Positions 47,286-55,788 of a DNA stretch of 64,000 nt are shown in pieces (within the stretch, counting starts at the first letter, position 1; each line of letters opens with the position of its first letter). This DNA comes from Mangrovimonas sp. YM274 (GTDB lineage Bacteria > Bacteroidota > Bacteroidia > Flavobacteriales > Flavobacteriaceae): NCBI RefSeq assembly GCF_030908385.1, contig NZ_CP133091.1, forward strand, positions 3,033,501 to 3,097,500, in the 5' to 3' direction. The translations under genes and the position numbers were made by a program. The notes beneath the pieces were generated by a model, which worked only from the letters and a program-made list of their open reading frames with translations, made no database searches and was not told the origin of the DNA.

Positions 47286-47912
47286 ATGAAGAAAGCAGCA
47301 GACAAAATACTGATGATCCTAAAAATGCAAGGTGAAGTATCTTTACATTCCCTTGCCTCAGAATTAGGCATAACCAAGGAAGGTGCTCGTTTACATTTGT
47401 TAAAACTAATTGAAAAAAAATTGGTTATAACTACCTCTAAAAAAGAAGGGGTTGGTAGGCCTGTCACCTACTATTCATTAAGCAAACAAAGTGCTTCTGA
47501 ATTTCCGGATTCCCACGCTCAGGTTACCGTAGAACTGTTACAGTCTGTAAAAAACTTACTTGGTGCTAACGCACTGGATTTACTTATCAACGATAGAGAA
47601 TCCAAAATATACCAAATTTACAAGGATGCTTTGGCAAACAGCACAACCATAGAAAACCGTTTAGAGAAATTAAGTGCAATACGTTCCAAAGAAGGTTATT
47701 TAGCCGAATGGAAAAAAGAAGGCGGCGACTACTTTTTAATTGAGAACCATTGTCCTATTTGTGCCGCAGCAACCGAGTGCCAGGGGTTCTGCAGGAGTGA
47801 ATTAAACAATTTTAGACAAATTTTAGGCGATGAATTTATTGTGGAACGCATGGAACATATTGTTTCCGGAGGACAACGATGCACCTACAGAATAAGCTCA
47901 AAAAATCAATAA
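47286..47912 (+). CDS. SufR/ArsR-type winged-helix regulator with C-terminal cysteines
   Basis: A 208-residue protein with an N-terminal winged helix (residues about 3-65: LMILKMQGEVSLHSLASELG, ITKEGARLHLLKLIEKKLV) and a wing containing KKEGVGRPVTYYSLS. A C-terminal half has four clustered Cys: NHCPICAAATECQGFCRSEL, plus a later Cys in GGQRCTYRIS. The layout is that of COG2345 regulators such as SufR, which carry a [4Fe-4S] cluster and sense iron-sulfur or oxidative status. Its divergence from sodA, with shared palindromes, supports an oxidative-stress repressor. Cluster binding is inferred. Confidence 0.85.
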   Translation: MKKAADKILMILKMQGEVSLHSLASELGITKEGARLHLLKLIEKKLVITTSKKEGVGRPVTYYSLSKQSASEFPDSHAQVTVELLQSVKNLLGANALDLLINDRESKIYQIYKDALANSTTIENRLEKLSAIRSKEGYLAEWKKEGGDYFLIENHCPICAAATECQGFCRSELNNFRQILGDEFIVERMEHIVSGGQRCTYRISSKNQ

Positions 47913-48002
47913 TTCAAACCCTTACAATAATAAAGGCAACAGCAAAATTCCCTCCTAAAAACCTCATAAAACCTTCTTATTCCTTTCTTAATTTCTTAAA
48001 TT

Positions 48003-48010
48003 TATCTTTC
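48003..48010 (+). promoter_or_regulatory. Possible -7 element TATCTTTC of the GH43 gene
   Basis: One mismatch to TAnnTTTG, 77 bp before the preferred GH43 start at 48088. A transcript starting about 48017 would not favour translation from the earlier in-frame ATG at 48019. Confidence 0.4.
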
Positions 48011-48087
48011 AAATCCAGGTGCTGATACCATTGTGTTTCCAAGGTCATTATTGCATCAAAAAATATCAAGAAAACCAGATAATTTAT

Positions 48088-49692
48088 ATGTTTAAATTAC
48101 ACCAAATCAAACTAACCATTATTGGTATAATGATTAGTTGCTCCCTCTTCGGACAAACCGCTCCAAGTACATTTGAAAACCCTATTCTTCCCGGGTACCA
48201 TCCGGATCCGTCCATTTGTCGAGTTGGCGATGATTATTACTTAGTAAACTCAACCTTTGTATGGTTTCCCGGCTTGCCTATTTATCACAGCAAGGACCTT
48301 GTTAACTGGGAACTTATTGGACATGCCATTGACCGCCCGGACCAAATGAAATTTGACGATTTACCGGATATGCTAGGACTATTTGCCCCAACTATTCGCT
48401 ATCACGACGGGACATTTTACATCATTAACACTTGTGTTGGCTGCGGTATGAACTTCTATGTAACCGCCTCCAATCCTGCGGGTCCTTGGTCCGATCCTAA
48501 TTGGCTTCCTGAAGCTGATGGCATTGACCCTTCAATAATGTGGGACGATGATGGCACGTGTTACTATACAGGCGTTGTTGGAACAGAACAACCCGAATGG
48601 AAGGACCAAGGCGTCATTTACAATCAGGTTTTGGATTTGGAACAAAAGAAGTTGGTAGGCGAACGCCATAACGCCACCTATGGACACGCTAACAACGCTT
48701 CCTATTCCGAAGGACCTCATCTTTACAAAATAAACGGCAAATACCTCCTAATGATCTCTGAAGGAGGTACAGGAATTTACCATGCGCTCACCGTCCACCA
48801 CAGCGACTCTCCTTTTGGCCCTTATACCACAGATTATATCAACCCTGTGTTGAGCCATCGCCACTTGGGACAGGATTACCCTGTGCATGCTATTGGTCAT
48901 GGCGATTTGGTGCAGACCCAAAACGGCGAATGGTGGTGTGTGATGCTAGGCAAACGCCGTCTTGAACGTTTAACCACACTGGCCAGAGAAACCTTTTTGG
49001 CCAAAGTGGAGTTTGATGAGCAAACTCCAGTATTTAATCCAGGTGAAGGCAAAGTACTCATGACACAAACCCGCCCTAATTTACCATGGACGCCTTTTGA
49101 AAAGAAACCAGCAAAGGACGAGTTCGAAGGCGATAAATTGGATTTAAAATGGTGCACTATCCGCACGCCCAAGAAGCCCTTTTACACTGTAGAGAAAGGC
49201 GCGGTCAACTTAAATTTACGCAAGGAAGTTATGGACAGCCTTGTAAATTCTTCCATTTTGGTACAGCGCATTGAACACTATAAGTTTGAAGCCTCAACCA
49301 AGATGACGTTTAAAACCTCCAAAGACAATGAGCAGGCCGGTCTAACAGTTTACAGAACAAACGAAAATCATTTCAACCTTCTAAAAGACAAAAATTCTTT
49401 GGTACTAATTAAGTCTTTTAAAGGAGAACAAACAGAAATAGCCCGCATCCCTTACAAAAATAAAGAGGTATACTTTCACGTAGAAGGCAACGATTTGAAC
49501 ATTCAATTTAGTTACGGAGAGAGTATGGAATCCCTCAAACCTATTGGAGAAACCCAAAACTTGATTGTAATTGCAGACCTTCAAGGGAACGCCATGTTCA
49601 ATGGCCCAGGTATTGGTATGTATGCCACAAGCAATGGCAAAGCCTCCAAAAATAAAGCCATTTACGAGTGGTTTTATTATGAAGGACAATAA
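48088..49692 (+). CDS. GH43 family enzyme with C-terminal beta-sandwich (xylosidase/arabinofuranosidase type)
   Basis: A 534-residue secreted protein. The start at 48088 is chosen because MFKLHQIKLTIIGIMISCSL gives a proper signal peptide ending at LFGQ; an upstream ATG at 48019 adds 23 residues that break it. GH43 motifs are TFENPILPGYHPDPSICRVG (base Asp), LGLFAPTIRYHDGTFYIIN, ADGIDPSIMWDDDGTCYYTG and ASYSEGPHLYKINGKYLLMI (acid Glu). The C-terminal concanavalin-like domain starts about residue 330 (DEFEGDKLDLKWCTIRTPKK). It is similar in layout to the enzyme at 28235 but of a different subfamily. It is followed by a strong terminator. Confidence 0.88.
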   Translation: MFKLHQIKLTIIGIMISCSLFGQTAPSTFENPILPGYHPDPSICRVGDDYYLVNSTFVWFPGLPIYHSKDLVNWELIGHAIDRPDQMKFDDLPDMLGLFAPTIRYHDGTFYIINTCVGCGMNFYVTASNPAGPWSDPNWLPEADGIDPSIMWDDDGTCYYTGVVGTEQPEWKDQGVIYNQVLDLEQKKLVGERHNATYGHANNASYSEGPHLYKINGKYLLMISEGGTGIYHALTVHHSDSPFGPYTTDYINPVLSHRHLGQDYPVHAIGHGDLVQTQNGEWWCVMLGKRRLERLTTLARETFLAKVEFDEQTPVFNPGEGKVLMTQTRPNLPWTPFEKKPAKDEFEGDKLDLKWCTIRTPKKPFYTVEKGAVNLNLRKEVMDSLVNSSILVQRIEHYKFEASTKMTFKTSKDNEQAGLTVYRTNENHFNLLKDKNSLVLIKSFKGEQTEIARIPYKNKEVYFHVEGNDLNIQFSYGESMESLKPIGETQNLIVIADLQGNAMFNGPGIGMYATSNGKASKNKAIYEWFYYEGQ

Positions 49693-49727
49693 ATCATACC
49701 CATCAACAAGCCAATAAATAAACATTT

Positions 49728-49766
49728 AAAAAAGAGGTTCCTTATAGTGAACCTCTTTTTTTATTA
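49728..49766 (+). terminator. Terminator after GH43
   Basis: AAAGAGGTTC (49731-49740) and GAACCTCTTT (49749-49758) form a perfect 10-bp stem followed by further T, 38 bp after the GH43 stop. Confidence 0.9.
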
Positions 49767-49800
49767 CATTTAGCATCCATTAAAATTAGGCATATAAACT

Positions 49801-50427
49801 ATGGAAGAGACCTGGCTCAAACAATGGAACGACAGATACAAAGCACCTGCATATGCCTATGGCACCTCACCGAATGAATTTTTAAAAGACCAGATAGAAA
49901 AATTACAAACAGGAAAGATTCTTTTTGGCGCGGAAGGCGAAGGCCGAAATGCCGTTTACGCCGCTACGCAAGGTTGGACCGTAGACGCCTTTGATATTAG
50001 CATTGAAGGCCAAAAGAAGGCCACACAGCTTGCCCTAAAAAACCATGTTTCCATACAATACCAAGTAGGCCTACTACCTCACTTGGAATATGAAGACGAG
50101 CATTTTGATGCCATCGCACTTATTTACGCTCATTTCCCTCCAAATATCCGATCGGAATACCATAAACTACTTGACAGAAAATTAAAAAAGGGCGGCCTCA
50201 TAATTCTAGAAGCATTCAGCAAAAACCATCTTGCATACAGAACCAAAAACCCAAAAGTTGGCGGACCACCTAACCTAAATGCGCTATTCTCAATTGAAGA
50301 ACTCCAGTCCGATTTTGACAACTATGAAATTTTGGAACTTACAGAAAAAGAAATTGAACTAAGTGAAGGCCTATACCACAACGGGACAGGTTCTGTAATA
50401 AGGTTTATTGGTAGAAAAACATCTTGA
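49801..50427 (+). CDS. Class I SAM-dependent methyltransferase
   Basis: A 208-residue cytoplasmic protein. Motif I is ILFGAEGEGRNAVYAATQGW, motif II contains VDAFDISIEGQKKA, and motif IV/post I is EDEHFDAIALIYAHF. The fold resembles TehB- and thiopurine-type methyltransferases, which often detoxify small molecules. YAYGTSPNEFLKDQ at the N-terminus and HNGTGSVIRFIG at the C-terminus are common in bacterial tellurite-resistance-like members. No operon partner is evident. The substrate is unknown. Confidence 0.85.
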   Translation: MEETWLKQWNDRYKAPAYAYGTSPNEFLKDQIEKLQTGKILFGAEGEGRNAVYAATQGWTVDAFDISIEGQKKATQLALKNHVSIQYQVGLLPHLEYEDEHFDAIALIYAHFPPNIRSEYHKLLDRKLKKGGLIILEAFSKNHLAYRTKNPKVGGPPNLNALFSIEELQSDFDNYEILELTEKEIELSEGLYHNGTGSVIRFIGRKTS

Positions 50428-50906
50428 ATACCTTAAATAATCTCACTTCACAAGTCCAAACTACCCTTATAACTTCTCTATCTAAAATAACCTTCTGTTG
50501 AGGCCCTAAAGAAATTATCGCCTGCTCCTTTCAATAAAAACAAGCAAACCCAGCTATACCCCCACAACAAACAGAAAATATCCATAAAAAATAATTGGAT
50601 GTAGTGCCTCTAAAACTAAACCAATACCAATCACCTGTTGCCATACCATTAGAAACACCCCAAACAAAGCCTCCATTCCTCTCAAATTTAAAAAGTTAGC
50701 CTTTTAAGCTATTTAAATTGCATAATATTCACTAATTTAGAAGTAAACATCTACATATCAATAAGATACCGAAAATCAATCGGTGTTCTCTAACCAATAT
50801 AGATGCGCCTCAAATCAAATGGGTTAAAGCTTTTTGAATCCTTTAATCAACACAACCTACCACCTTATTTCCAAGTCTTAAAGAAACACCTATTCAAAAC
50901 AACATT
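50428..50906. other. Intergenic region with a possible small membrane ORF
   Basis: 479 bp between the methyltransferase and the esterase-like gene. No terminator or strong promoter stands out. The only reading frame of note is a 40-residue hydrophobic ORF on the minus strand (50554-50676), listed separately. The final 100 bp before 50907 should hold the promoter of the next gene. Confidence 0.4.
50554..50676 (-). CDS. Possible 40-residue membrane microprotein
   Basis: The ORF starts ATG at 50676 and reads MEALFGVFLMVWQQVIGIGL then VLEALHPIIFYGYFLFVVGV before TAG. Two hydrophobic helices separated by LEALHP would fit a hairpin membrane protein. A purine-rich GAGAGGA precedes the ATG, though Bacteroidota do not depend on such sites. 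The alternative is chance hydrophobicity, which AT-rich intergenic DNA can produce. No partner gene is near on this strand. Confidence 0.2.
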   Translation of the reverse strand: MEALFGVFLMVWQQVIGIGLVLEALHPIIFYGYFLFVVGV

Positions 50907-52070
50907 ATGAAACCACTTATATACCTGACTCTTGTTGTTTTAAGCAACATTTCAGTTTGGGGACAAGAAACCCTATTATGTACTGGCAACTATTGGTCAG
51001 AAGATGAAGCCGCAATAATTATGAAAAAATTTGCTTCGGAATGGCACGATTTACCTTCTTGGGAAGCCCGGGCAAACAGAATTAAAGAGGGTATTATTGA
51101 AGGGCTACAACTTGAAAAAATGCCAAAGATTACAGGAGATTTCAACCCGATTATAAATGACAGAAAAGAAATGGATGGCTATATTGTGGAAAACATTGCC
51201 ATTGAAAGCTTTCCCGGATTTTATATCACAGGTAACCTTTACAGACCATTGGAAACTAAAGAAAAGTATGCTGCCATATTAAGTCCTCATGGTCATTTAA
51301 AAAACAAACGTTTTACAGTTTATGTTCAAAAACGATGTGCCGTTTTGGCGCGCATGGGAGCTATTGTATTTGCGTACGATATGGTTGGATACGGCGAATG
51401 TAAGCAAGTAAAACACAATATTCCTATTGCATTGCTATTGCAAACTTGGAACAGTAAAAGAGTCCTTGACTATTTATTGTCTAGGCCCGATGTAGACCCA
51501 GAACGCATTGGAATGACCGGCGGTTCTGGAGGAGGCACACAAACGTTTATTTTAACGGCTATCGATAACCGGATAAAGGTTTCTGCCCCCGTGGTTCAAG
51601 TATCAGCTCATTTTTTTGGAGGCTGTATATGCGAAAGCGGCTTGCCAATTCATAAAAGTAGCAACCACCAAACCAACAATGTTGAGATTACAGCACTTTG
51701 CGCCCCTAGGCCTCTCCTCTTGGTTTCAGACGGTGATGATTGGACGCGAAATACCCCTAGAGTGGAATATCCATACCTTCAAAAAGTCTACAGTTTATAT
51801 GGGCAAGATTCTAAAGTGGAGAATACACATTTACCAATGGAAAAACACGATTTTGGCATTTCTAAGCGCGCCGCTGTCTACGATTTTTTCACCCGTCACC
51901 TTCAACTGAACAACAATATTGTACCTAATAAAGAAGGACATCAAGAAGATTTCGTCACTGTACTTTCGGAAGATGCCCTTAAAGTATTCGACAAACAACA
52001 ACCCAAACCCAAAAATATGTTACATGGCAACAAAGCTGTCATAAAATACCTTGGCATCAACCTTAAATAG
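50907..52070 (+). CDS. Alpha/beta hydrolase, acetylxylan/pectin esterase-like, secreted
   Basis: A 387-residue protein with a signal peptide ending near VWGQ (residue 20). The catalytic elbow is GMTGGSGGGTQTF with the nucleophilic Ser; the acid Asp is probably in LLLVSDGDDWTRNTPRVEYP and the His in MEKHDFGISKRAAVYDFF. This arrangement is common in secreted esterases found beside glycoside hydrolases in Bacteroidota (acetylxylan esterase-like and CE19-like groups). The Cys-rich loop FFGGCICESGLPIHKSS is distinctive. It may remove acetyl or methyl esters from plant or algal glycans. The substrate is inferred only from neighbourhood. Confidence 0.78.
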   Translation: MKPLIYLTLVVLSNISVWGQETLLCTGNYWSEDEAAIIMKKFASEWHDLPSWEARANRIKEGIIEGLQLEKMPKITGDFNPIINDRKEMDGYIVENIAIESFPGFYITGNLYRPLETKEKYAAILSPHGHLKNKRFTVYVQKRCAVLARMGAIVFAYDMVGYGECKQVKHNIPIALLLQTWNSKRVLDYLLSRPDVDPERIGMTGGSGGGTQTFILTAIDNRIKVSAPVVQVSAHFFGGCICESGLPIHKSSNHQTNNVEITALCAPRPLLLVSDGDDWTRNTPRVEYPYLQKVYSLYGQDSKVENTHLPMEKHDFGISKRAAVYDFFTRHLQLNNNIVPNKEGHQEDFVTVLSEDALKVFDKQQPKPKNMLHGNKAVIKYLGINLK

Positions 52071-52205
52071 CAATACATTCTTAAGCATTGCAAACAATAT
52101 ATACCCACCAGATTACCAAACAATGACAACAACCACTCCCCAAAAAACCAAGACTCCTTATAATTTAGTACCTTTAATAGCTACAACCATAAAAGCAAAC
52201 TTGAT

Positions 52206-52625
52206 TTGGATAAACCACGAAAACCCTCAAAATTATTTTTACGTTTTATAAAGCATGTCAATATTATTAGAGATCATTCTAGACACGACAATGTTTTAAT
52301 AAACACCTCCCTCTACAAACACTTTGCAGACCCGAATATTGATATTGATTTGGATGCTTTGACAGAGGAATTGGATTTTGCCATTGAATACGGCTATCTA
52401 TTTCCTGATTTAAGACCGAATTTTGGAGACCATGAAGACAGCTTCCCAGAAGACCCCATTAATATGAAAATACTTGGCAAATCCCTCAAAAAGATTATGG
52501 ATTTTATGGAGATAGGCGCTCCTGTAGGGTTTATGAAATACTATCAAGATTATTTTAAGGCACCATTCGAAAAAACGAATAAACAGTTTTGGGAGGAGGT
52601 TTTTAAAATGAGAATCCTGGATTAA
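52206..52625 (+). CDS. Hypothetical cytoplasmic protein, TTG start
   Basis: 139 residues when started at TTG 52206. No upstream ATG or GTG is in frame, and the first internal Met is too late. The sequence is acidic and helical (IDIDLDALTEELDFAIEYGY; LGKSLKKIMDFMEIGAPVGF; KTNKQFWEEVFKMRILD). I do not recognise a family. The steady amino-acid composition and lack of low-complexity stretches suggest a real gene. The region 52071-52205 upstream has no clear promoter. The TTG start should be treated as provisional. Confidence 0.55.
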   Translation: MDKPRKPSKLFLRFIKHVNIIRDHSRHDNVLINTSLYKHFADPNIDIDLDALTEELDFAIEYGYLFPDLRPNFGDHEDSFPEDPINMKILGKSLKKIMDFMEIGAPVGFMKYYQDYFKAPFEKTNKQFWEEVFKMRILD

Positions 52626-52879
52626 TTATTTCCAAGAGCAGTAAACACTAGTCTTCATTCCAACTGAATTCCTAAATCTTAGGCCACATTGCAGGGAATA
52701 TTATCGGATTTGATCAACAATTAATAGTACCACATAGACCTCACCCCCTACTTTAACAGCAACACATCACGAATAAAACTTAGGAAACGACCAATGCTTT
52801 TCTAGACAAGCATACTGCAAAAAATCCCTGTACCTTTACTATCTTGGTTTCCTTATGTGCCAATAAAAAACATACTTAA

Positions 52880-53650
52880 ATGAATCGAAAAATTAGCATA
52901 TTAGGGTGCGGTTGGCTTGGATTAGCTTTGGCAATCGATCTAATTGACAAAGGATACGAAGTTTATGGTTCTACTACTTCAAATACTAAAATTAAAGAAC
53001 TTGCAAAAAATGGCATTAAACCATTTCTAATTAACATTAGTGACTCCAACTTAAATATACAGGAGTTTCTAGCGTCCGATGTTTTAATCATCTCTATTAC
53101 ATCAAAGAGCATTGCGGATATTAAAACATTAATAATGAATATTGAAAAATCTAAGATTCAAAAAATCATATTCATCAGTTCAACTTCTGTTTATCCTTTC
53201 ACAAATAGTATTGTCACAGAAGAGACCGATACATCCAACACCCCTCTTGCCGAAATTGAAAAATTATTTCTTGCCAACTCCTCATTTAAATCTACTATAA
53301 TCAGGTTTGGTGGGCTCTTCGGCTACAATAGGAAGCCCGGAAACTTCATTAAACCCAACAAGCCGGTTGAAAATCCAGAAGGGTATGTAAACCTAATTCA
53401 CAGAGATGATTGCATTCAAATAATTGAGCAAATCATTTTAAACGATGTTTGGAATGAAATTTTCAATGCCTGCGCTGATAGCCACCCCAAAAGGCGAGAT
53501 TTCTACCTCAAAGAAACCAAAAAGGTTGGCAATACTTCAATTGTGTTCAATGAAAACTCAAAGAACGAATACAAAATCGTTAGTAGCCAAAAACTAAAAA
53601 ACTTATTAAATCATAAATTCAAATATGCCGATTTAATGCATTATGAGTAA
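52880..53650 (+). CDS. NAD(P)-dependent epimerase/SDR family protein (YeeZ-like)
   Basis: A 256-residue cytoplasmic protein. The nucleotide-binding loop ILGCGWLGLALAIDLIDKG carries the GxGWLG form typical of YeeZ-like atypical extended SDRs. IIFISSTSVYPFTN provides the Ser/Tyr region. STIIRFGGLFGYNRKPGNF and LIHRDDCIQIIEQIILNDV are conserved epimerase elements. It is probably a nucleotide-sugar or metabolite oxidoreductase, but no substrate is evident. The box TACCTTTA at 52831-52838, one mismatch from the -7 consensus, is 42 bp upstream. It is a single gene. Confidence 0.85.
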   Translation: MNRKISILGCGWLGLALAIDLIDKGYEVYGSTTSNTKIKELAKNGIKPFLINISDSNLNIQEFLASDVLIISITSKSIADIKTLIMNIEKSKIQKIIFISSTSVYPFTNSIVTEETDTSNTPLAEIEKLFLANSSFKSTIIRFGGLFGYNRKPGNFIKPNKPVENPEGYVNLIHRDDCIQIIEQIILNDVWNEIFNACADSHPKRRDFYLKETKKVGNTSIVFNENSKNEYKIVSSQKLKNLLNHKFKYADLMHYE

Positions 53651-53844
53651 ACCAGTATACTCCACAACTGAACGATGGACATTACAGACGTACTAAACAG
53701 CTCATACTAAATGAACCAAACAGAGGGCATGTAGTCCTTATCAAACATTCCCATCCAAGATGTTTTCAGTATTATTAAACTAACACCAAGAGTAATACGG
53801 CAATTTTACACTACATTTGAAGGAAGCCACAATTAATAATAGAA

Positions 53845-55374
53845 ATGGAACTAAGCGACATAGAGAAAATTGAACTTTTATACCTCCAAATGGAGGATTA
53901 TTTAGAGATCAAAGACGTCATGCAATCTGCATACACCTCCATGCCAGACATTTACTGGAGAGAAAATCATATTGACACATTACTTAAAAAGTTTCCCGAG
54001 GGACAGGTGGTCATTAAGGTAAATGGCCAAATTGCAGGATGTGCATTATCCATAATAGTAGATTATGACAGCCATGACGACAACCATTCTTACAAACAAA
54101 TAACCGCAAATTACACCTTCGATTCTCACACTTATGATGGTGATATCTTATATGGTATAGACGTGTTTATAAAACCTGAATACAGAGGCTTAAGACTAGG
54201 AAGAAGACTCTACGATTACAGGAAGGAATTATGCGAAAAATTAAATCTTAAAGGAATTGCCTTTGGAGGAAGAATTCCAAACTACCACAAGTACTCCAAC
54301 GAACTGACTCCAAAGGAATACATAGAAAAAGTAAGAAGAAAAGAAATTCACGACCCTGTACTGAATTTTCAAATTTCCAACGACTTCCACCCTGCCCGAA
54401 TTCTAAAAGGGTATTTGGAAGGAGACCAAGCTTCTATGGAGTTTGCCGTGCTCCTTGAATGGGACAATATCTACTATGAAAAGCCTACAAAAAAAGCAGA
54501 AGTCAAGAAAACCGTTGTCCGGTTAGGATTAATACAATGGCAAATGAGACCATACAAGGATATTGATTCTTTGCTCCAACAAGTAGAATATTTCGTTGAT
54601 GCTGTATCTGGCTACAGATCGGATTTTGCTTTATTCCCTGAATTTTTCAATGCCCCTTTAATGGCGCAATACAATCACTTAAGTGAGCCTGAGGCCATCC
54701 GGGAATTGGCGAAATACACCGATGAGATTGTGCAAAAATTCTCAAATTTATCCATAACCTATAATATCAATATCATTGCCGGAAGTATGCCAGAAATGAG
54801 AAACGGCAAACTCTTCAATGTTGGATATCTGTGCAAAAGAGATGGTACCATAGAACCCTACGAAAAAATCCATGTCACCCCAGACGAAGCTAAAGTATGG
54901 GGAATGCAAGGAGGGCATGAAGTAAAAGTTTTTGATACCGATTGTGGTAAAATTGGAATTTTGATATGTTATGATTCTGAGTTCCCCGAACTAAGCAGGC
55001 TTCTTGCCGATGATGGCATGGACATATTGTTTGTTCCATTTTTAACCGATACCCAAAACGGGTATTCCAGAGTAAGACACTGTGCACAAGCAAGGGCAAT
55101 AGAAAATGAATGTTATGTGGCCATTGCGGGAAGCGTTGGCAATTTGCCAAATGTGCACAATATGGATATTCAGTTTGCCCAGTCAATGGTATTTACACCT
55201 TGTGATTTTTCATTTCCTACCAATGGCATAAAAGCCGAAGCAACCCCCAACACCGAAATGATTTTAATTGCTGACGTGGATATTGATTTGCTTAGGGAGT
55301 TAAATGAATTTGGAAGTGTACGAAACCTTAAGGACCGAAGAAGGGATGTGTTTGAATTAAAAAGAAAACGCTGA
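53845..55374 (+). CDS. GNAT acetyltransferase - carbon-nitrogen hydrolase fusion
   Basis: A 509-residue two-domain cytoplasmic protein. Residues about 5-215 form a GNAT fold (VVIKVNGQIAGCALSIIVDY; IDVFIKPEYRGLRLGRRLYD with the acetyl-CoA loop). Residues about 225-505 form a nitrilase-superfamily hydrolase with the Glu-Lys-Cys triad in FALFPEFFNAPL, PYEKIHVTPDEAK and IGILICYDSEFPELSR. Fusions of this form occur in many bacteria, and their physiological substrate is not established. They may acylate an amine and cleave an amide. The DUF2200 gene follows 24 bp downstream. Confidence 0.9.
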   Translation: MELSDIEKIELLYLQMEDYLEIKDVMQSAYTSMPDIYWRENHIDTLLKKFPEGQVVIKVNGQIAGCALSIIVDYDSHDDNHSYKQITANYTFDSHTYDGDILYGIDVFIKPEYRGLRLGRRLYDYRKELCEKLNLKGIAFGGRIPNYHKYSNELTPKEYIEKVRRKEIHDPVLNFQISNDFHPARILKGYLEGDQASMEFAVLLEWDNIYYEKPTKKAEVKKTVVRLGLIQWQMRPYKDIDSLLQQVEYFVDAVSGYRSDFALFPEFFNAPLMAQYNHLSEPEAIRELAKYTDEIVQKFSNLSITYNINIIAGSMPEMRNGKLFNVGYLCKRDGTIEPYEKIHVTPDEAKVWGMQGGHEVKVFDTDCGKIGILICYDSEFPELSRLLADDGMDILFVPFLTDTQNGYSRVRHCAQARAIENECYVAIAGSVGNLPNVHNMDIQFAQSMVFTPCDFSFPTNGIKAEATPNTEMILIADVDIDLLRELNEFGSVRNLKDRRRDVFELKRKR

Positions 55375-55398
55375 GAATCATTAAAAACTAAATATACA

Positions 55399-55770
55399 AT
55401 GAAGGTTACAGCCGAAAAAAATGAAAAAGTTGCCAAAATGATTTTTGCCTCTGTCTACCCCCATTATGTAAACAAAGTGGAGAAAAAAGGCAGAACAAAA
55501 GAGGACCTTCACAAAGTAATCGAATGGCTAACCGGATTCAACGAAGACAAATTGCAAGAGCTTATCGATGAAAAGGTAACATTTGAAACGTTTTTTCAAA
55601 AAGCAAAATTACATCCAAATGCTCATCTCATTAAAGGCGTGATTTGTGGTTACCGTATAGAAGAAATCGACTTTGATCTGTATAGACAGGCACGGTACCT
55701 AGATAAATTAGTTGATGAATTGGCAAAAGGCCGTAAAATGGAAAAGATTTTACGAGAGGAAAAGCAATAG
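55399..55770 (+). CDS. DUF2200 family protein
   Basis: A 123-residue cytoplasmic protein. The family core is visible in VAKMIFASVYPHYVNKVEKK, then GRTKEDLHKVIEWLTGF, and FETFFQKAKLHPNAHLIKGV. Structures of DUF2200 proteins show a small alpha/beta fold of unknown function. It is probably co-transcribed with the GNAT-nitrilase gene 24 bp upstream. It converges on the TonB-dependent receptor gene with 18 bp between stops. Confidence 0.88.
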   Translation: MKVTAEKNEKVAKMIFASVYPHYVNKVEKKGRTKEDLHKVIEWLTGFNEDKLQELIDEKVTFETFFQKAKLHPNAHLIKGVICGYRIEEIDFDLYRQARYLDKLVDELAKGRKMEKILREEKQ

Positions 55771-55788
55771 GCAAGTACCTTTATACCG

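Noticed and set aside
52051-52251. Short plus-strand ORF upstream of the TTG-start hypothetical gene
   Set aside because: Ser/Thr/Asn-rich composition, overlaps both neighbours in another frame and lacks any recognisable start context.
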